From positions 366,268-430,267 of the forward strand of contig NZ_LMRR01000012.1 in the NCBI RefSeq assembly GCF_001426085.1: DNA of 64,000 nt. The letters run 5' to 3'. Below, piece after piece: positions 28,918 to 39,293 of this stretch. Source of the DNA: Rhodococcus sp. Leaf278 (lineage in GTDB: Bacteria; Actinomycetota; Actinomycetes; Mycobacteriales; Mycobacteriaceae). The notes under the pieces are model-generated. The model did no database searches. It had not been told where the DNA came from and was given only the letters and a program-made list of their open reading frames with translations. Each line of letters opens with the position of its first letter. The first letter of the stretch is position 1. Made by a program: the position numbers and the translations under genes.

Positions 28918-29700
28918 TCAGTGACCGAGGATCTTGCCGAGGAAGTCCTTGGCGCGTTCGGACTTCGGAGACTTGAAGAAGGTCTCCGGATCGGTGTCCT
29001 CGACGACGGCTCCGTCGGCCATGAAGATGACGCGGTCGCCTGCCTTGCGTGCGAAGCCCATTTCGTGGGTGACGACGAGCATCGTCATCCCCTCCTTGGC
29101 AAGCGAGGTCATGACGTCGAGTACTTCGTTGACCATTTCGGGGTCGAGGGCCGAGGTCGGCTCGTCGAACAGCATCACCTTGGGGTTCATGGCGAGAGAG
29201 CGAGCGATCGCGACACGCTGCTGCTGACCACCGGAGAGCTGAGCGGGGTACTTGTCGGCCTGGTTGGCGATGCCCACGCGTTCGAGCAGTGCCAACGCGC
29301 TTTTCTCGGCCTCGTCCTTCTTCTGCTTGCGCACCTTCATGGGCGCGAGCATGACGTTCTGCAGAATCGTCTTGTGCGCGAACAGATTGAACGACTGGAA
29401 CACCATGCCCACGTCGGCACGCAGTGCCGCGAGAGCCTTGCCCTCGGCGGGGAGTAGATCTCCGTCGACCTCGATGGCACCGGAATCGATCGGCTCCAAC
29501 CGGTTGATCGTTCGGCACAGGGTCGACTTGCCCGATCCGGAAGGACCCACGACGATGACGACCTGTCCGGCCGGCACTTCCAGGTTGATGTCCTTGAGGA
29601 CGTGCAGATCACCGAAATGTTTGTCGACGGATTTGAGCGAGATCATCGAAGGTGCGCCCGGCGGGGGTGTCGATGCCGGCGCGTCGGTGGCGTGCGTCAT
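28918..29700 (-). CDS. gluA: Glutamate ABC transporter ATP-binding protein GluA
   Basis: This 260-residue ATPase of the polar amino acid uptake family drives glutamate import. It shows Walker [14 protein letters not shown], a Q-loop ([12 protein letters not shown]), signature [16 protein letters not shown], Walker [14 protein letters not shown] and the switch [12 protein letters not shown] 29700 is preferred because a TAGGGT hexamer lies eight bases before it; the alternative ATG 29646 would drop 18 unconserved residues. It is the first gene of the operon and diverges from miaB, with about 165 bases between the starts. Confidence 0.92.
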   Translation of the reverse strand: MTHATDAPASTPPPGAPSMISLKSVDKHFGDLHVLKDINLEVPAGQVVIVVGPSGSGKSTLCRTINRLEPIDSGAIEVDGDLLPAEGKALAALRADVGMVFQSFNLFAHKTILQNVMLAPMKVRKQKKDEAEKSALALLERVGIANQADKYPAQLSGGQQQRVAIARSLAMNPKVMLFDEPTSALDPEMVNEVLDVMTSLAKEGMTMLVVTHEMGFARKAGDRVIFMADGAVVEDTDPETFFKSPKSERAKDFLGKILGH

Positions 29701-29853
29701 AAGACGAAACCCTATGCGTAGTTTCCTCGCCGACCGGTGTTTTCGCCTGCCATCTTCGATTATGTAATGGAAACTTTACTGTCGGCTCGCATCGGCCCTG
29801 CACAGTCTGCGGTGGAGCCCGCGACCCCGGCGGGCCGGTCGGTGCGATGGACG

Positions 29854-29865
29854 TACCCTGGAGGG
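29854..29865 (+). promoter_or_regulatory. miaB -10 element, leaderless geometry
   Basis: TACCCT at 29854-29859 is followed by six bases and GTG 29866. This supports 29866 over other in-frame candidates. Confidence 0.45.
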
Positions 29866-31446
29866 GTGCAGACGAGTGTTTTTCCGACCGTGGACGTGGC
29901 CGATCGCGGGAGTACCGATCCCGTATCGGTGACCGACCCGGCGGCGGCAGTTCCCCGTAGCTACGAGGTGCGCACGCACGGTTGTCAGATGAACGTCCAT
30001 GATTCCGAGAGGCTGTCGGGACTGTTGGAGGAGGCCGGCTACGTCCCGGCGGACGCCGGCACCGATGCCGATCTCGTCGTCTTCAACACCTGCGCGGTAC
30101 GCGAGAACGCCGACAACAAGCTCTACGGCAACCTCGGCATGCTGCGACCGGCCAAAACGCGAAACCCCAACATGCAGATCGCCGTCGGCGGCTGCTTGGC
30201 GCAAAAGGATCGCAACACGGTCGTGGAGAAGGCGCCCTGGGTCGACGTCGTCTTCGGCACCCACAACATCGGGTCGCTGCCGGTGTTGCTCGAGCGTGCC
30301 CGGCACAACGAGCAGGCGCAGGTCGAGATCCTCGAGTCGCTCGAGGCTTTCCCCTCCACCCTGCCCGCGAAGCGAGAGTCGACCTATGCAGGCTGGGTGT
30401 CGATCTCCGTGGGCTGCAACAACACCTGCACGTTCTGTATCGTGCCGGCGCTGCGCGGCAAGGAGATCGACCGCCGACCGGGCGACATCCTTGCCGAGGT
30501 GCAGGCTTTGGTGGACCAGGGTGTACTCGAGGTGACCCTGCTCGGCCAGAACGTCAATGCCTACGGTGCCTCGTTCGCCGATCCGGACATGCCTCGCGAT
30601 CGCGGCGCGTTCGCATCGTTGCTGACCGCCTGCGGCTCGATCGAGGGACTCGAGCGAGTGCGGTTCACGTCTCCGCACCCGGCCGAATTCACCGACGACG
30701 TCATCGAGGCGATGGCGTCCACCCCGAACATCTGCCCGACCCTTCACATGCCGCTGCAGTCCGGATCGGATCGAATCCTCAAGGCGATGCGGAGGTCCTA
30801 TCGGCAGACGAAGTTCATGGGCATCATCGACAAGGTGCGCGCGGCTATGCCGCACGCGGCCGTCACCACCGACATCATCGTCGGTTTCCCGGGCGAGACC
30901 GAAGAGGACTTCCAGCAGACCCTCGACGTGGTGCGACGCGCGAAGTTCGCCAACGCCTACACCTTCCAGTACTCGAAGCGTCCGGGCACACCGGCTGCCG
31001 ACATGCCCGACCAGGTACCCAAAGAGGTTGTGCAAGAACGGTATCTGCGATTGATCGCGTTGCAGGAAGAGATCGTTCTTGCTGCCAATCAGGCAATGAT
31101 CGGTACCGAGGTCGAACTGCTCGTCGCCACCGGTGAAGGGCGCAAGAATGCTGCGACCCATCGGATGAGCGGTCGAGCACGAGACGGTCGACTTGTGCAT
31201 TTCGCCGTCGACGTCGACAGAGCGAGCGAGATTCGCCCGGGCGACGTCGTCACCACCACCCTCACCGCGGCCGCTCCGTATCACCTGATTGCCGATGCCG
31301 GAGTGCTCACGCACCGCCGCACGGCGGCGGGCGACGCGCACGAACGCGGCGTCATGCCGAAGACGGCACCGATCGGCGTCGGCCTCGGACTTCCCTCGAT
31401 CGGCGCACCGGCGCCGCTTCCGGTTCAGACAGGATGCAACGCATGA
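29866..31446 (+). CDS. miaB: tRNA-2-methylthio-N6-dimethylallyladenosine synthase MiaB
   Basis: MiaB is a radical-SAM methylthiotransferase that adds a methylthio group to i6A37 of tRNAs reading U-starting codons, after MiaA. It has the N-terminal cluster domain ([29 protein letters not shown]), the radical-[11 protein letters not shown] motif and a C-terminal TRAM domain. The start is uncertain: GTG 29866 (526 residues) fits a leaderless TACCCT arrangement, while GTG codons further in, before the first conserved cysteine, are also possible. A Pro-rich tail of about 35 residues ends the protein. Its stop overlaps the next gene (ATGA). miaA follows 3 kb downstream. Confidence 0.93.
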   Translation: MQTSVFPTVDVADRGSTDPVSVTDPAAAVPRSYEVRTHGCQMNVHDSERLSGLLEEAGYVPADAGTDADLVVFNTCAVRENADNKLYGNLGMLRPAKTRNPNMQIAVGGCLAQKDRNTVVEKAPWVDVVFGTHNIGSLPVLLERARHNEQAQVEILESLEAFPSTLPAKRESTYAGWVSISVGCNNTCTFCIVPALRGKEIDRRPGDILAEVQALVDQGVLEVTLLGQNVNAYGASFADPDMPRDRGAFASLLTACGSIEGLERVRFTSPHPAEFTDDVIEAMASTPNICPTLHMPLQSGSDRILKAMRRSYRQTKFMGIIDKVRAAMPHAAVTTDIIVGFPGETEEDFQQTLDVVRRAKFANAYTFQYSKRPGTPAADMPDQVPKEVVQERYLRLIALQEEIVLAANQAMIGTEVELLVATGEGRKNAATHRMSGRARDGRLVHFAVDVDRASEIRPGDVVTTTLTAAAPYHLIADAGVLTHRRTAAGDAHERGVMPKTAPIGVGLGLPSIGAPAPLPVQTGCNA

Positions 31447-32030
31447 CCGAGAAAGACGGACCCGACCGCGTCGTACCCTCCCGATCTGCAGAGGAACTCG
31501 GACGAACCGAGAGAGCGGTGATGACCGAGTTGGACCCTGGCGCACGGGCCATGGTCGTGGCTGGGCTGGTGCTGGTCCTGCTCGTCACGTTCGCGTTGCC
31601 GCACACCGGATCTGCGAGCGGATTCGACGTCCTCTCGGGGAGCGACGCGGCAGTCGCCGAATCGATTGCACTGCCGTCGCGCATCTTCGTCGTGCTGGTG
31701 CTGACGTTCGGTGTGGTCATGTCCGTGCTCGCGCTGGTGACCCGCATGTGGGCGTTGGCCTGGGCGGCGCTCGCCGGTTGCGCAGTGTCGTCGGTGTTCG
31801 GGATGCTCTCGATCTGGTCGAGGCAGACCGTGCCGGACAACCTGCAGGGCGGCGGGCCGGGCATCGGTCTGATCGTCGCGTGGATCGCCGTGATGGCGTT
31901 GACATTCCACTGGCTCAAAGCAGTGTGGAACAAGACGAACGCGCAACTCGCCGCTCAGGAACAGCGGCGCATCGCGGCCGCGTCGGGCGAGCAGAAGCTG
32001 CGCCTGTGGGACGGCCACTCGGCCCCGTAG
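31443..32030 (+). CDS. Conserved membrane protein (Rv2732c-like)
   Basis: This 195-residue protein has four hydrophobic helices ([69 protein letters not shown]) between a polar N-terminus and a basic Gln-rich tail. Its ATG overlaps the miaB stop, so it is translationally coupled. The size and location match Rv2732c. Function is unknown. It is followed by a convergent hairpin terminator at 32037-32075. Confidence 0.82.
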   Translation: MTEKDGPDRVVPSRSAEELGRTERAVMTELDPGARAMVVAGLVLVLLVTFALPHTGSASGFDVLSGSDAAVAESIALPSRIFVVLVLTFGVVMSVLALVTRMWALAWAALAGCAVSSVFGMLSIWSRQTVPDNLQGGGPGIGLIVAWIAVMALTFHWLKAVWNKTNAQLAAQEQRRIAAASGEQKLRLWDGHSAP

Positions 32031-32036
32031 ACCGAT

Positions 32037-32075
32037 CCGGCCACCTACCCCGGGTTCAGAAGGGTAGGCGGCCGG
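32037..32075. terminator. Hairpin terminator between convergent Rv2732c-like and DUF349 genes
   Basis: Arms 32037-32050 (CCGGCCACCTACCC) and 32062-32075 pair with a single mismatch around an 11-base loop. It sits between convergent stops. Confidence 0.7.
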
Positions 32076-32094
32076 TTCGGCTCGAGCTATCGAC

Positions 32095-33597
32095 TCACAA
32101 CTCGTCGACGGCGCTCTCGGCCGCGTCGGCCCACTCACGCCACTGCTGGGCCTGGGCCAGCGCACGCTCGGCGTCCTTCGTCTTCCCTGCTGCGGTTGCC
32201 TTCGCCGCCTGGTCCTCGAACTGGGCCACCCGTTCGCGGAACTGAGCAGCGCGGGCGACGGCTTCCGGGTCGGAACGACGCCACTGCGACTCCACTGCGT
32301 CGTGGACGGACTTCTCGATCGCCCTCAGTTTGCCCTCGAGTTCCTGCATCTTCTCGCGCGGAACCTTGCCGATGGCATCCCACTTGTCCTGCAGATCGCG
32401 CAGTGCCGAACGGGCAGCATCGAGATCCTTGCTCGGATCGATGTGAGTCTTCGCCAGCAGGGCTTCCTTGGCTTCGGCGTTGGACTCGAACTCGGCATCC
32501 CGCTCGGACGCCGCAGCGTTGCGGGCAGCGAAGAACACGTCCTGGGCGGCCTTGAAGTTCTTCCACAGCGCATCGTCGGCATCGCGTGGAGCACGACCGG
32601 ATGCTTTCCACTCCACCAGGAGATCGCGGAACGCGGCCGCCGTGGGACCCCAGTCCGTCGACGAGGACAACGCCTTGGCGCGCTCGACCAATTCTTCCTT
32701 ACGGACTTTCGCGGCCCCTCGCTCGCGATCGAGATCGGCGAAGTGCGCGCCGCGGCGGCGGTTGAAGTTCTCCCGAGCCTTGGAGTAGCGCTTCCACAGG
32801 GCATCGTCGATCTTGCGGTCGACCCCGCGAATCGTCTTCCACTCGTCCAGAATTTCTCGTAGCCGATCTCCGGCCTGCTTCCACTGCGTCGATTCGCCGC
32901 CGATCTGCTCGGCCTCGGTTGCCAGTGCCTCCTTGCGAGCCGTGTGCTCTGCTCGTTCGAGTTCTTTCTCGTGCTTGGCCACGGCCGCTGCGGCGTCGGA
33001 GTGCTCGATGACGGCGTCGAGTCGTCGAGCGAGCAGGTCGAGGTCGCCGATGACGGCCGCGGTCGGCAGACTCTCCAACAGTGCGGCGGCAGCGGCCTTC
33101 GTCTTCTTGGCATCACCGGTGCCAGAGGTCAATCGAGCCTCGAGCAGAGCCACCTCCGTGGCCAGGTCGTCGTAGCGCCGACCGAAATGTGCGAGGCCCT
33201 CGGTTGCATCGCCTGCCTGCCAGGAACCGATCTGTCGCTCGCCGTCAGCGGTCGTCACCCACGCGGTGCCGTCCTCGTCGACTCGGCCGAACTTGCTGGG
33301 ATCGCTTGCCGGGGCCACCGCGGGGACCACAGTGGCGACGTGCGAGGACGCCGGGTGGGGCTTGGCCGCGGCGGAACCGCCGGGACGAGGAGAACCGGCA
33401 CCGGGACCGCCGGGCCTGGGTCCGCCACCGGGTTTCGGCCCTCCGCCTGGCTTGGGGCCTCCGCCTGGCTTGGGGCCTCCGCCTGGCTTGGGGCCGCTAC
33501 CGGCTGTCGAGGTGCCGGGCTGGGCGGCACCGGGGGTCGGGGCAGGTGCATCCGAGGATGTGGCCTCGGTGGGCGTGCCGGCATTCGGGTCGGTCAT
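32095..33597 (-). CDS. DUF349 domain protein with Gly-Pro-rich repeats (Rv2731-like)
   Basis: This 500-residue cytosolic protein is unusual for its first third: a low-complexity Ala/Pro/Gly segment with tandem GGGPKP repeats (about residues 35-58), followed by a long helical region of DUF349 repeats with the typical W-(K)-F/Y spacing ([38 protein letters not shown]). DUF349 proteins are linked to nucleic-acid or ribosome functions, but none is proven for this one. In mycobacteria the same gene follows Rv2732c. ATG 33597 is the only sensible start. The Gly-Pro stretch may vary in length between strains. Confidence 0.85.
   Translation of the reverse strand: MTDPNAGTPTEATSSDAPAPTPGAAQPGTSTAGSGPKPGGGPKPGGGPKPGGGPKPGGGPRPGGPGAGSPRPGGSAAAKPHPASSHVATVVPAVAPASDPSKFGRVDEDGTAWVTTADGERQIGSWQAGDATEGLAHFGRRYDDLATEVALLEARLTSGTGDAKKTKAAAAALLESLPTAAVIGDLDLLARRLDAVIEHSDAAAAVAKHEKELERAEHTARKEALATEAEQIGGESTQWKQAGDRLREILDEWKTIRGVDRKIDDALWKRYSKARENFNRRRGAHFADLDRERGAAKVRKEELVERAKALSSSTDWGPTAAAFRDLLVEWKASGRAPRDADDALWKNFKAAQDVFFAARNAAASERDAEFESNAEAKEALLAKTHIDPSKDLDAARSALRDLQDKWDAIGKVPREKMQELEGKLRAIEKSVHDAVESQWRRSDPEAVARAAQFRERVAQFEDQAAKATAAGKTKDAERALAQAQQWREWADAAESAVDEL
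33440..33493 (-). repeat. Three perfect 18-bp tandem repeats inside the DUF349 gene
   Basis: CCTCCGCCTGGCTTGGGG repeats exactly at 33440-33457, 33458-33475 and 33476-33493, with a degenerate copy on the low-coordinate side. On the minus strand each unit encodes six residues (PKPGGG). The identical copies suggest recent slippage. Confidence 0.9.
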
Positions 33598-33736
33598 TGT
33601 TCCTCATCTCTGCCGCGCGTCACGGCTGCCTTCACTCGCGATCTGGACACCATTGAACTAGGTGACGACCGATCGGACCATTGAAACAGCTCAGACGACT
33701 CGAGGTGGACTCGTCCGCCCAAGTCGAGCCACCGAC

Positions 33737-33749
33737 TAGCGTGGTGTCC
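33737..33749 (+). promoter_or_regulatory. -10 element of the Rv2728c-like gene
   Basis: TAGCGT at 33737-33742 lies seven bases before GTG 33750. It favours GTG 33750 over GTG 33741 and 33744, which lie inside or just beyond the hexamer. Confidence 0.5.
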
Positions 33750-34472
33750 GTGTTTCGTGCCGCGGCCCTGGTGCCCTCCCCACCGTTGCTCGTCCCCGAA
33801 CTGACGGGCTCCAGTGCTGCCGAGACGGCCGATCTTCGTGCCGCCGCGGTCGAGGCGGTAACGCAGCTGACGTCGAAGGTCGACCGGTGGATGTCGATCG
33901 GTGTCGATCGGACCGAAGGAACGTACGACGCGACCACGGTCGGTACGTTTCGCGGCTTCGGCGTCGACGTCGTGGTGCGACTGTCCGATCGACCGTCGTC
34001 GACTGTGCCGGACCCGGAACTGCCGTTGTCCGTCCTGATCGCCGGTTGGTTGCGCGGAACGAGCGATCCCGGCTCTGCGGTCGAGGTCCGGACGGTCCCC
34101 GCGGACGCGAGTGCCCAGTGGTGCGCGACACTCGGTGCGGAGCTGCGGCGCGAACTCGACGCGTCCTCCGAGAGCTGGGGCATTCTGGTGCTGGCAGACG
34201 GCGCGAACACGCTGACGGCGAAGGCGCCGGGCTCGTTCGACGAGCGGGCCGAAGCGGTTCAGCAAGGGATCGACGACGCCCTCGCCGCGGCCGACGTCGA
34301 TTCGCTGGCGAACCTCGACGCGGACCTGTGCGCGGCGGTCGGCGTAAGCGGACGGGCGGCATGGCAGGTACTGGCGGCTGCGGTCGGCCCGGACATCATC
34401 GCAGGTAACGAGCTGTATCGCCGGGCTCCCTTCGGAGTCGGGTACTACGTCGGAACGTGGTCCCGTGGCTGA
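33750..34472 (+). CDS. Class III extradiol dioxygenase-like protein (Rv2728c-like)
   Basis: This 240-residue protein begins [18 protein letters not shown], the pattern of the LigB-like (class III extradiol ring-cleavage dioxygenase) fold, but the usual metal-ligand histidines are not evident, so catalysis is doubtful. It is very Ala/Gly rich. In mycobacteria Rv2728c occupies the same position upstream of miaA. GTG 33750 is chosen over two nearby GTG codons because of the TAGCGT element. The C-terminal end overlaps miaA by eight bases, so the two are probably coupled. Function unknown. Confidence 0.7.
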   Translation: MFRAAALVPSPPLLVPELTGSSAAETADLRAAAVEAVTQLTSKVDRWMSIGVDRTEGTYDATTVGTFRGFGVDVVVRLSDRPSSTVPDPELPLSVLIAGWLRGTSDPGSAVEVRTVPADASAQWCATLGAELRRELDASSESWGILVLADGANTLTAKAPGSFDERAEAVQQGIDDALAAADVDSLANLDADLCAAVGVSGRAAWQVLAAAVGPDIIAGNELYRRAPFGVGYYVGTWSRG

Positions 34473-35400
34473 GGAACCCGGCTCGTACGACCCGGCCACG
34501 ACCCCGATCGCGGTGATCGGACCGACGGCCACGGGCAAGTCCGATCTGGCACTGGATCTGGCCGAGACACTGAGCGGCGAGGTCGTCAACATCGACGCGA
34601 TGCAGCAGTACCGGGGGATGGACATCGGGACCGCGAAACTTCCGATGGCTGAGCGTCGCGGCATACCGCACCACCAATTGGATGTGCTCGAGGTCACCGA
34701 TATCGCGACCGTTGCGCGCTACCAGGCCGCTGCCGTGTCGGACGTCGACGACATCCGATCTCGAGGTCGGCGACCGATCATTGTCGGCGGATCGATGATG
34801 TACGTGCAGTCGCTGCTCGACGAGTGGGCCTTTCCGGCCACGGATCCGGTCGTCCGCAAGAAATGGGAAGACGTGCTCGAACGCGACGGGGTCGAGGAGA
34901 TCCATCGCGCGCTGACGGCGGCCGATCCCGAGGCCGCGGCGTCCATTCTGCCCACCGACGGTCGTCGTATGGTCCGCGCGCTGGAGGTGGTGGAGCTGAC
35001 CGGGAAACCGTTCGCTGCGTCGGCACCCAGGATCGGTGAACCACGTTGGGGCACAATCATAGTGGGGGTCGATCGCGACACTGCCGAACTGGACGAGCGA
35101 ATCGATACCCGCACCCGACTGATGTTCGACACCGGACTGCTCGACGAGGTGGAAGGTCTGCTCGAGCTCGGATTGCGTGACGGGGTCACGGCGTCGCGGG
35201 CGATCGGGTACGCGCAGGCTCTCGAGGTGTTGGCGGGGGACTACGACATCGAGCATGCCTGCGAGCGCACGTTCATCGGTACCAGGCGTTACGTGCGACG
35301 GCAGCGTTCCTGGTTCCGCCGCGACGACCGGGTGCGCTGGCTCGACGGCGCATCGCCTACGTTGACCTCGGACGCCCTGGCTGTCATCGACCCCCCGTAG
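34465..35400 (+). CDS. miaA: tRNA dimethylallyltransferase MiaA
   Basis: MiaA transfers a dimethylallyl group to A37 of tRNAs. The 311-residue protein has the P-loop [14 protein letters not shown], the segment [15 protein letters not shown], the motif [18 protein letters not shown], and the tRNA-contacting ...[14 protein letters not shown]. The GTG start overlaps the previous gene by eight bases and the stop TAG forms part of the TAGACT element upstream of dapF. With miaB nearby, the two steps of tRNA A37 modification are encoded in one neighbourhood. Confidence 0.96.
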   Translation: MAEEPGSYDPATTPIAVIGPTATGKSDLALDLAETLSGEVVNIDAMQQYRGMDIGTAKLPMAERRGIPHHQLDVLEVTDIATVARYQAAAVSDVDDIRSRGRRPIIVGGSMMYVQSLLDEWAFPATDPVVRKKWEDVLERDGVEEIHRALTAADPEAAASILPTDGRRMVRALEVVELTGKPFAASAPRIGEPRWGTIIVGVDRDTAELDERIDTRTRLMFDTGLLDEVEGLLELGLRDGVTASRAIGYAQALEVLAGDYDIEHACERTFIGTRRYVRRQRSWFRRDDRVRWLDGASPTLTSDALAVIDPP

Positions 35401-35410
35401 ACTCGGCACC
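35398..35410 (+). promoter_or_regulatory. dapF -10 element made from the miaA stop codon
   Basis: TAGACT at 35398-35403 includes the miaA stop TAG and lies seven bases before ATG 35411. This is leaderless geometry from a promoter at the gene boundary. Confidence 0.5.
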
Positions 35411-36280
35411 ATGGAATTCGCCAAAGGCCATGGAACCCAGAACGACTTCGTCGTACTGCCGGATCCGTCAGCCGAGCTCCAACTCACCAGGTCGGCGGTC
35501 GCGGCGTTGTGCGATCGACGCCAGGGCATCGGTGCCGATGGCATTCTGCGCGTGTCCAGAGCCGGTGTGCTTCGAGATGCGGGTGTGCTCGATCGACTTC
35601 CGTCGGGTGTCGAGCCCGACGACTGGTTCATGGACTATCGCAACGGCGACGGCACGATAGCCGAGATGTGCGGCAACGGTGTTCGCGTGTTCGCCCACTA
35701 TCTGCGCGTACACGACCTCGAACATCGCGATCAGTTCGTGGTGGGTTCGCGGGCCGGTGCCCGCGCGGTGACGGTGCACTCGTTCGACGACACCGACGCC
35801 GATGTCACCGTCGCGATGGGCGATGTCACGTTGATGGGCTCGAGTTCGGTGACCATTGCGGGTGGCTCGTACGAGGGCGTCGGGATCGATGTCGGCAACC
35901 CGCATCTGGCCTGCGTCGACGGCACACTGACCCGTGCGACTCTGGGCGCGTTGGATTTGACCGTACCGCCCACGCTGGACTCCGAGTTCTTTCCCCGCGG
36001 TGCGAACGTGGAGCTGCTGACCAGGCTGGACGACGGCGGCGTCGAGATGCGGGTGTTCGAACGTGGCGTCGGCGAGACTCGGTCGTGTGGCACCGGGACG
36101 GTGGCAGCAGCCGCAGCGGCTCTGTCCTACGAGGGCCTCGAGACCGGTGAGGTGAGCGTCGGCGTACTGGGGGGCCGGGTTCGCGTGAACATCGACCATG
36201 TCGGTGCGACCCTCCGCGGACCCTCGGTCCTGCTCGCCCGCGGCGAGATCGACGACCGATGGTTCGAGGCCCAGAACTGA
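35411..36280 (+). CDS. dapF: Diaminopimelate epimerase
   Basis: DapF interconverts LL- and meso-diaminopimelate for peptidoglycan and lysine. The 289-residue protein has both catalytic cysteines: Cys87 in [13 protein letters not shown] and Cys226 in [12 protein letters not shown], and the HGTQNDF start motif. It lies ten bases after miaA, with a TAGACT -10-like element in the overlap region. Downstream is hflX with a separate ribosome site. Together with dapA and dapB the window carries three steps of the diaminopimelate pathway. Confidence 0.97.
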   Translation: MEFAKGHGTQNDFVVLPDPSAELQLTRSAVAALCDRRQGIGADGILRVSRAGVLRDAGVLDRLPSGVEPDDWFMDYRNGDGTIAEMCGNGVRVFAHYLRVHDLEHRDQFVVGSRAGARAVTVHSFDDTDADVTVAMGDVTLMGSSSVTIAGGSYEGVGIDVGNPHLACVDGTLTRATLGALDLTVPPTLDSEFFPRGANVELLTRLDDGGVEMRVFERGVGETRSCGTGTVAAAAAALSYEGLETGEVSVGVLGGRVRVNIDHVGATLRGPSVLLARGEIDDRWFEAQN

Positions 36281-36358
36281 CGTCTCCGCCGGTCTCTGTG
36301 TGGCTGGAGCCGAAACCCGCGTGCACACGCTGGGCTTTTCGTGGATCATGGGAGATGT

Positions 36359-37900
36359 ATGACGAACTCACATGAAACATCACCTGCGGGCGAACCGATC
36401 GACGAGAATGCCGACGGTTCACCCGACACCGCATCTGCATGGACCCGCGAAGAGTCCGACGCATGGTCGAGGCGGCTGGCCCGTTCTCCGCTCAACGACG
36501 ACGACTCTCCGTCCTCGGGCGACATGCAGCTCGAAGAACGTACGGCCCTACGACGAGTGGCCGGACTGTCCACCGAGCTCACCGACGTCACCGAGGTCGA
36601 GTATCGACAGTTGCGCCTCGAACGTGTCGTGCTGGTCGGAGTGTGGACCACCGGTACGGCCGCGCAGGCGGAGTCCAGCATGACCGAACTTGCGGCGCTG
36701 GCCGAGACGGCAGGCTCGGAGGTACTCGAAGCGTTGATGCAACGACGCGACAAGCCCGACGCTGCGACGTACATCGGTTCCGGTAAGGCAAAAGAGGTCC
36801 GTGACATCGTTCTCGCCACCGGAGCCGACACGGTGATCTGCGACGGCGAACTGACCCCCGCTCAGCTCAATGCGCTGGAGAAGGTCGTCAAGGTCAAGGT
36901 CATCGACCGGACCGCATTGATCCTCGACATCTTCGCTCAGCATGCCACGTCGCGAGAAGGCAAGGCGCAGGTCGCGTTCGCGCAGATGGAGTACATGTTG
37001 CCCAGGCTTCGCGGCTGGGGTGAATCGATGTCGCGTCAGGCCGGTGGACGCGCGGGCAGCAACGGCGGTGTCGGTCTGCGCGGACCGGGCGAAACGAAGA
37101 TCGAAACCGACCGCCGACGTATCCGTGAGCGAATGGCCAAGCTGCGCCGCGAGATCAAGGGGATGAAGCAGGCCCGCGACACCAAACGGGAACAGCGGCT
37201 GAGCGGCACGGTGCCGTCCATCGCGATCGTCGGTTATACCAACGCGGGCAAATCGAGTCTGCTCAACGCGTTGACCGGTTCCGGTGTGCTGGTTCAGAAT
37301 GCGCTGTTCGCCACCCTCGATCCCACGACGCGTAAGTCGACTCTCGAGGATGGCCGCGCGATCGTGCTGACCGATACCGTCGGCTTCGTTCGGCATCTCC
37401 CGACTCAATTGGTCGAGGCCTTCCGCTCGACGCTCGAGGAGGTCACCGACGCCGATCTGCTGCTGCACGTGGTCGACGGATCGGATCCGCTCCCGCTCGA
37501 TCAGATCAAGGCCGTCCGTGAAGTGATCACCGACGTGGTTCGCGAGCAGGATGCGAAGATGCCGCCGGAATTGTTGGTCGTCAACAAGATCGACGCTGCC
37601 GACCCCGTGCAGCTCACGCAGTTGCGCGGCCTGCTCGACGGCGCACGGTTCGTCTCGGCCAAGACCGGTGAGGGTATCGACGCACTGCGCGATCACCTCG
37701 GCGAGATTCTCTCCGAGCCCGACGTACTGGTGGACGTCCTCGTGCCGTACACCCGCGGCGATCTGGTTGCGCGGATCCACACCGACGGTCGAATCGTGCA
37801 GTCCACGCACGAGGAGGACGGCACTCGCGTCGAAGCTCGGGTGCCGCAGTCTCTGGCAGCTGCGCTCGTCGAGTTCACGGCTGTCGTCCCCAGCGCCTGA
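36359..37900 (+). CDS. hflX: GTPase HflX
   Basis: HflX splits stalled 70S ribosomes after stress. The 513-residue protein has the N-terminal HflX domain (LVGVWTTG, DAATYIGSGKAKEV, LNALEKVVKVKVIDRTALIL), a coiled GGXGLRGPGET linker and the GTPase domain: G1 GYTNAGKSSLLNAL, G3 TDTVGFVRHLP, G4 NKID. ATG 36359 is chosen over GTG 36341 because GGGAGA lies seven bases before it; this gives an acidic disordered tail of about 65 residues. The mycobacterial gene lies in the same place. The next gene starts five bases after the stop. Confidence 0.95.
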   Translation: MTNSHETSPAGEPIDENADGSPDTASAWTREESDAWSRRLARSPLNDDDSPSSGDMQLEERTALRRVAGLSTELTDVTEVEYRQLRLERVVLVGVWTTGTAAQAESSMTELAALAETAGSEVLEALMQRRDKPDAATYIGSGKAKEVRDIVLATGADTVICDGELTPAQLNALEKVVKVKVIDRTALILDIFAQHATSREGKAQVAFAQMEYMLPRLRGWGESMSRQAGGRAGSNGGVGLRGPGETKIETDRRRIRERMAKLRREIKGMKQARDTKREQRLSGTVPSIAIVGYTNAGKSSLLNALTGSGVLVQNALFATLDPTTRKSTLEDGRAIVLTDTVGFVRHLPTQLVEAFRSTLEEVTDADLLLHVVDGSDPLPLDQIKAVREVITDVVREQDAKMPPELLVVNKIDAADPVQLTQLRGLLDGARFVSAKTGEGIDALRDHLGEILSEPDVLVDVLVPYTRGDLVARIHTDGRIVQSTHEEDGTRVEARVPQSLAAALVEFTAVVPSA

Positions 37901-37905
37901 CGTCG

Positions 37906-38982
37906 ATGCGGTCGTGGTTGGTGGTAGGTAGTGCTGCTGTGTTTGCCACCACGTTCTCCGGAACGGCGTTCGCTGCTCCGATCGGCCCGGAAACGTACTG
38001 TCTTCCCACTGATCCCGGGCTCGCGGAACTCTCCGGGCTGACGTCGATCGACGGTGTCCTCTACGCGATCGGAGACAGCGGAGCCGACGATCGGGTCGCG
38101 GTGCTCGACGCGAACTGTGCTGTGGATCGGTGGATCGATGTACCCGTCGACCCGTACGACGTCGAGGACATGACCGCGTACGACGGCTCGCTGTGGTTGG
38201 CCGACATCGGCGACAACCAGATGCGCCGCGACACAGTGGCATTGACGCGAATGAACCCGACGACAGGCGTGGGTGAACTGCACCGGCTCACCTACCCCGA
38301 CGGTGCGCACGATGCCGAGACGGTGTTGATCGAACCCGGCGGCCGACCGGTGATCGTCACCAAGGAACTCTCGGGCGTCAGCGGGGTGTACGTACCGACC
38401 GGCGACGAATCCGTCACCGAACTGAGCAGTCCGGGACCGACGGCCCTCCGCAAGGTCGGCGACATGGCGTTCTCCGCTACCGGGACTGTCGGTGGTCCAC
38501 CGTTCGTGGTCGGATCGATTCTGGCGACCGGGGGAGCGGTGAGCGCCGACGGCACCGTCGCCGCGGTGCGCACGTATACCGATGCGTACCTGTTTGATCC
38601 GTCCGACGGCGACATCGCGTCCGCGTTGGTGGACCCGAACGCGCCACGTGCAGTGGTCGCGCTACCCGATCAACCACAGGGCGAGGCACTGACGTTCCTG
38701 GACGACGGAAGTCTGCTCCTGGGATCGGAAGCGGGATTCGGTCCGACGGACGGAACGCTGCCACCGATCCTTCGCCTTCCCGATGCACAGTTCGTCGAGC
38801 TTGCTGGCCCCGAACCCGCTGCGCGGGAGTCGGTATCGCCGACACCGAGCGCAGATCGGTCCTCGGATACGCCGGCAGCGACGGACTCGGAATGGGGATT
38901 CCGAGCGGCCGTCGCTGCCGGGGTGGTGCTGATCGCCGGAGCGGTGGGATTCACCGTCCGGCGATCGATGCGCTCGCGTTAG
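37906..38982 (+). CDS. Exported, membrane-anchored beta-propeller-like protein
   Basis: The 358-residue protein has an N-terminal signal peptide with a plausible cleavage after AFA (residues 21-24, then APIGPETYC). The middle part repeats short beta-type strands with GVLYAIGDSG, DGSLWLADIGDN, DGTVAAVRTYTDAYLFDP and GEALTFLDDGSLLLGSE, a pattern of a beta-propeller or esterase-like scaffold. It ends with a Ser/Pro/Thr stalk, one membrane helix (AAVAAGVVLIAGAVGFTV) and a short basic tail. I infer a surface protein anchored by its C-terminus. It follows hflX by five bases. Function unknown. Confidence 0.75.
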   Translation: MRSWLVVGSAAVFATTFSGTAFAAPIGPETYCLPTDPGLAELSGLTSIDGVLYAIGDSGADDRVAVLDANCAVDRWIDVPVDPYDVEDMTAYDGSLWLADIGDNQMRRDTVALTRMNPTTGVGELHRLTYPDGAHDAETVLIEPGGRPVIVTKELSGVSGVYVPTGDESVTELSSPGPTALRKVGDMAFSATGTVGGPPFVVGSILATGGAVSADGTVAAVRTYTDAYLFDPSDGDIASALVDPNAPRAVVALPDQPQGEALTFLDDGSLLLGSEAGFGPTDGTLPPILRLPDAQFVELAGPEPAARESVSPTPSADRSSDTPAATDSEWGFRAAVAAGVVLIAGAVGFTVRRSMRSR

Positions 38983-38992
38983 AAGTCGAGCT

Positions 38993-39250
38993 TCAGGCGT
39001 CCAGATCGGCTTCGACGAGTGCGACCACCTTGTCGAGGGCTGCCTGGTCGTCACTGGTGACGGTGACTTCGGTGCCCTTGGTGGCTCCGAGCGTCATGAT
39101 CATCAGGGCCGAACCTGCGTCCACCGGCTCCGAATCGGCCACTGCGAGGGTGACGTCCACGCCTGCTTCGGCGACGGCGTCGGCGATCAGTGCTGCGGGA
39201 CGAGCGTGCAGACCGATCGAGGATCCGACGGCGACTGTGGTGCTGGGCAT
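38993..39250 (-). CDS. ptsH: Phosphocarrier protein HPr
   Basis: HPr receives phosphate from enzyme I and passes it to sugar-specific EIIA domains. The 85-residue protein has the active-site His15 in SIGLHARPA and a serine (Ser47) in GSALMIMTLGATKG at the place of the regulatory phosphorylation site in Firmicutes. No HPr kinase lies nearby, so Ser47 is probably unused. It is the last gene of the fructose cluster, separated by 43 bases from fruA. Confidence 0.95.
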   Translation of the reverse strand: MPSTTVAVGSSIGLHARPAALIADAVAEAGVDVTLAVADSEPVDAGSALMIMTLGATKGTEVTVTSDDQAALDKVVALVEADLDA

Positions 39251-39293
39251 GTGCTGCTCCTTCGTAGTGGGTTCGTTGCGATCGTAGCGAGTG

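Noticed and set aside
29776..31545. A 589-codon open frame antisense to miaB
   Set aside because: No recognisable motif; miaB shows all radical-SAM and cluster cysteines.
33440..33493. Possible CRISPR-like repeats
   Set aside because: Direct tandem repeats without spacers inside a coding frame; not a CRISPR array.
36548..38242. A 564-codon open frame antisense to hflX
   Set aside because: Typical antisense shadow; hflX GTPase motifs are intact.
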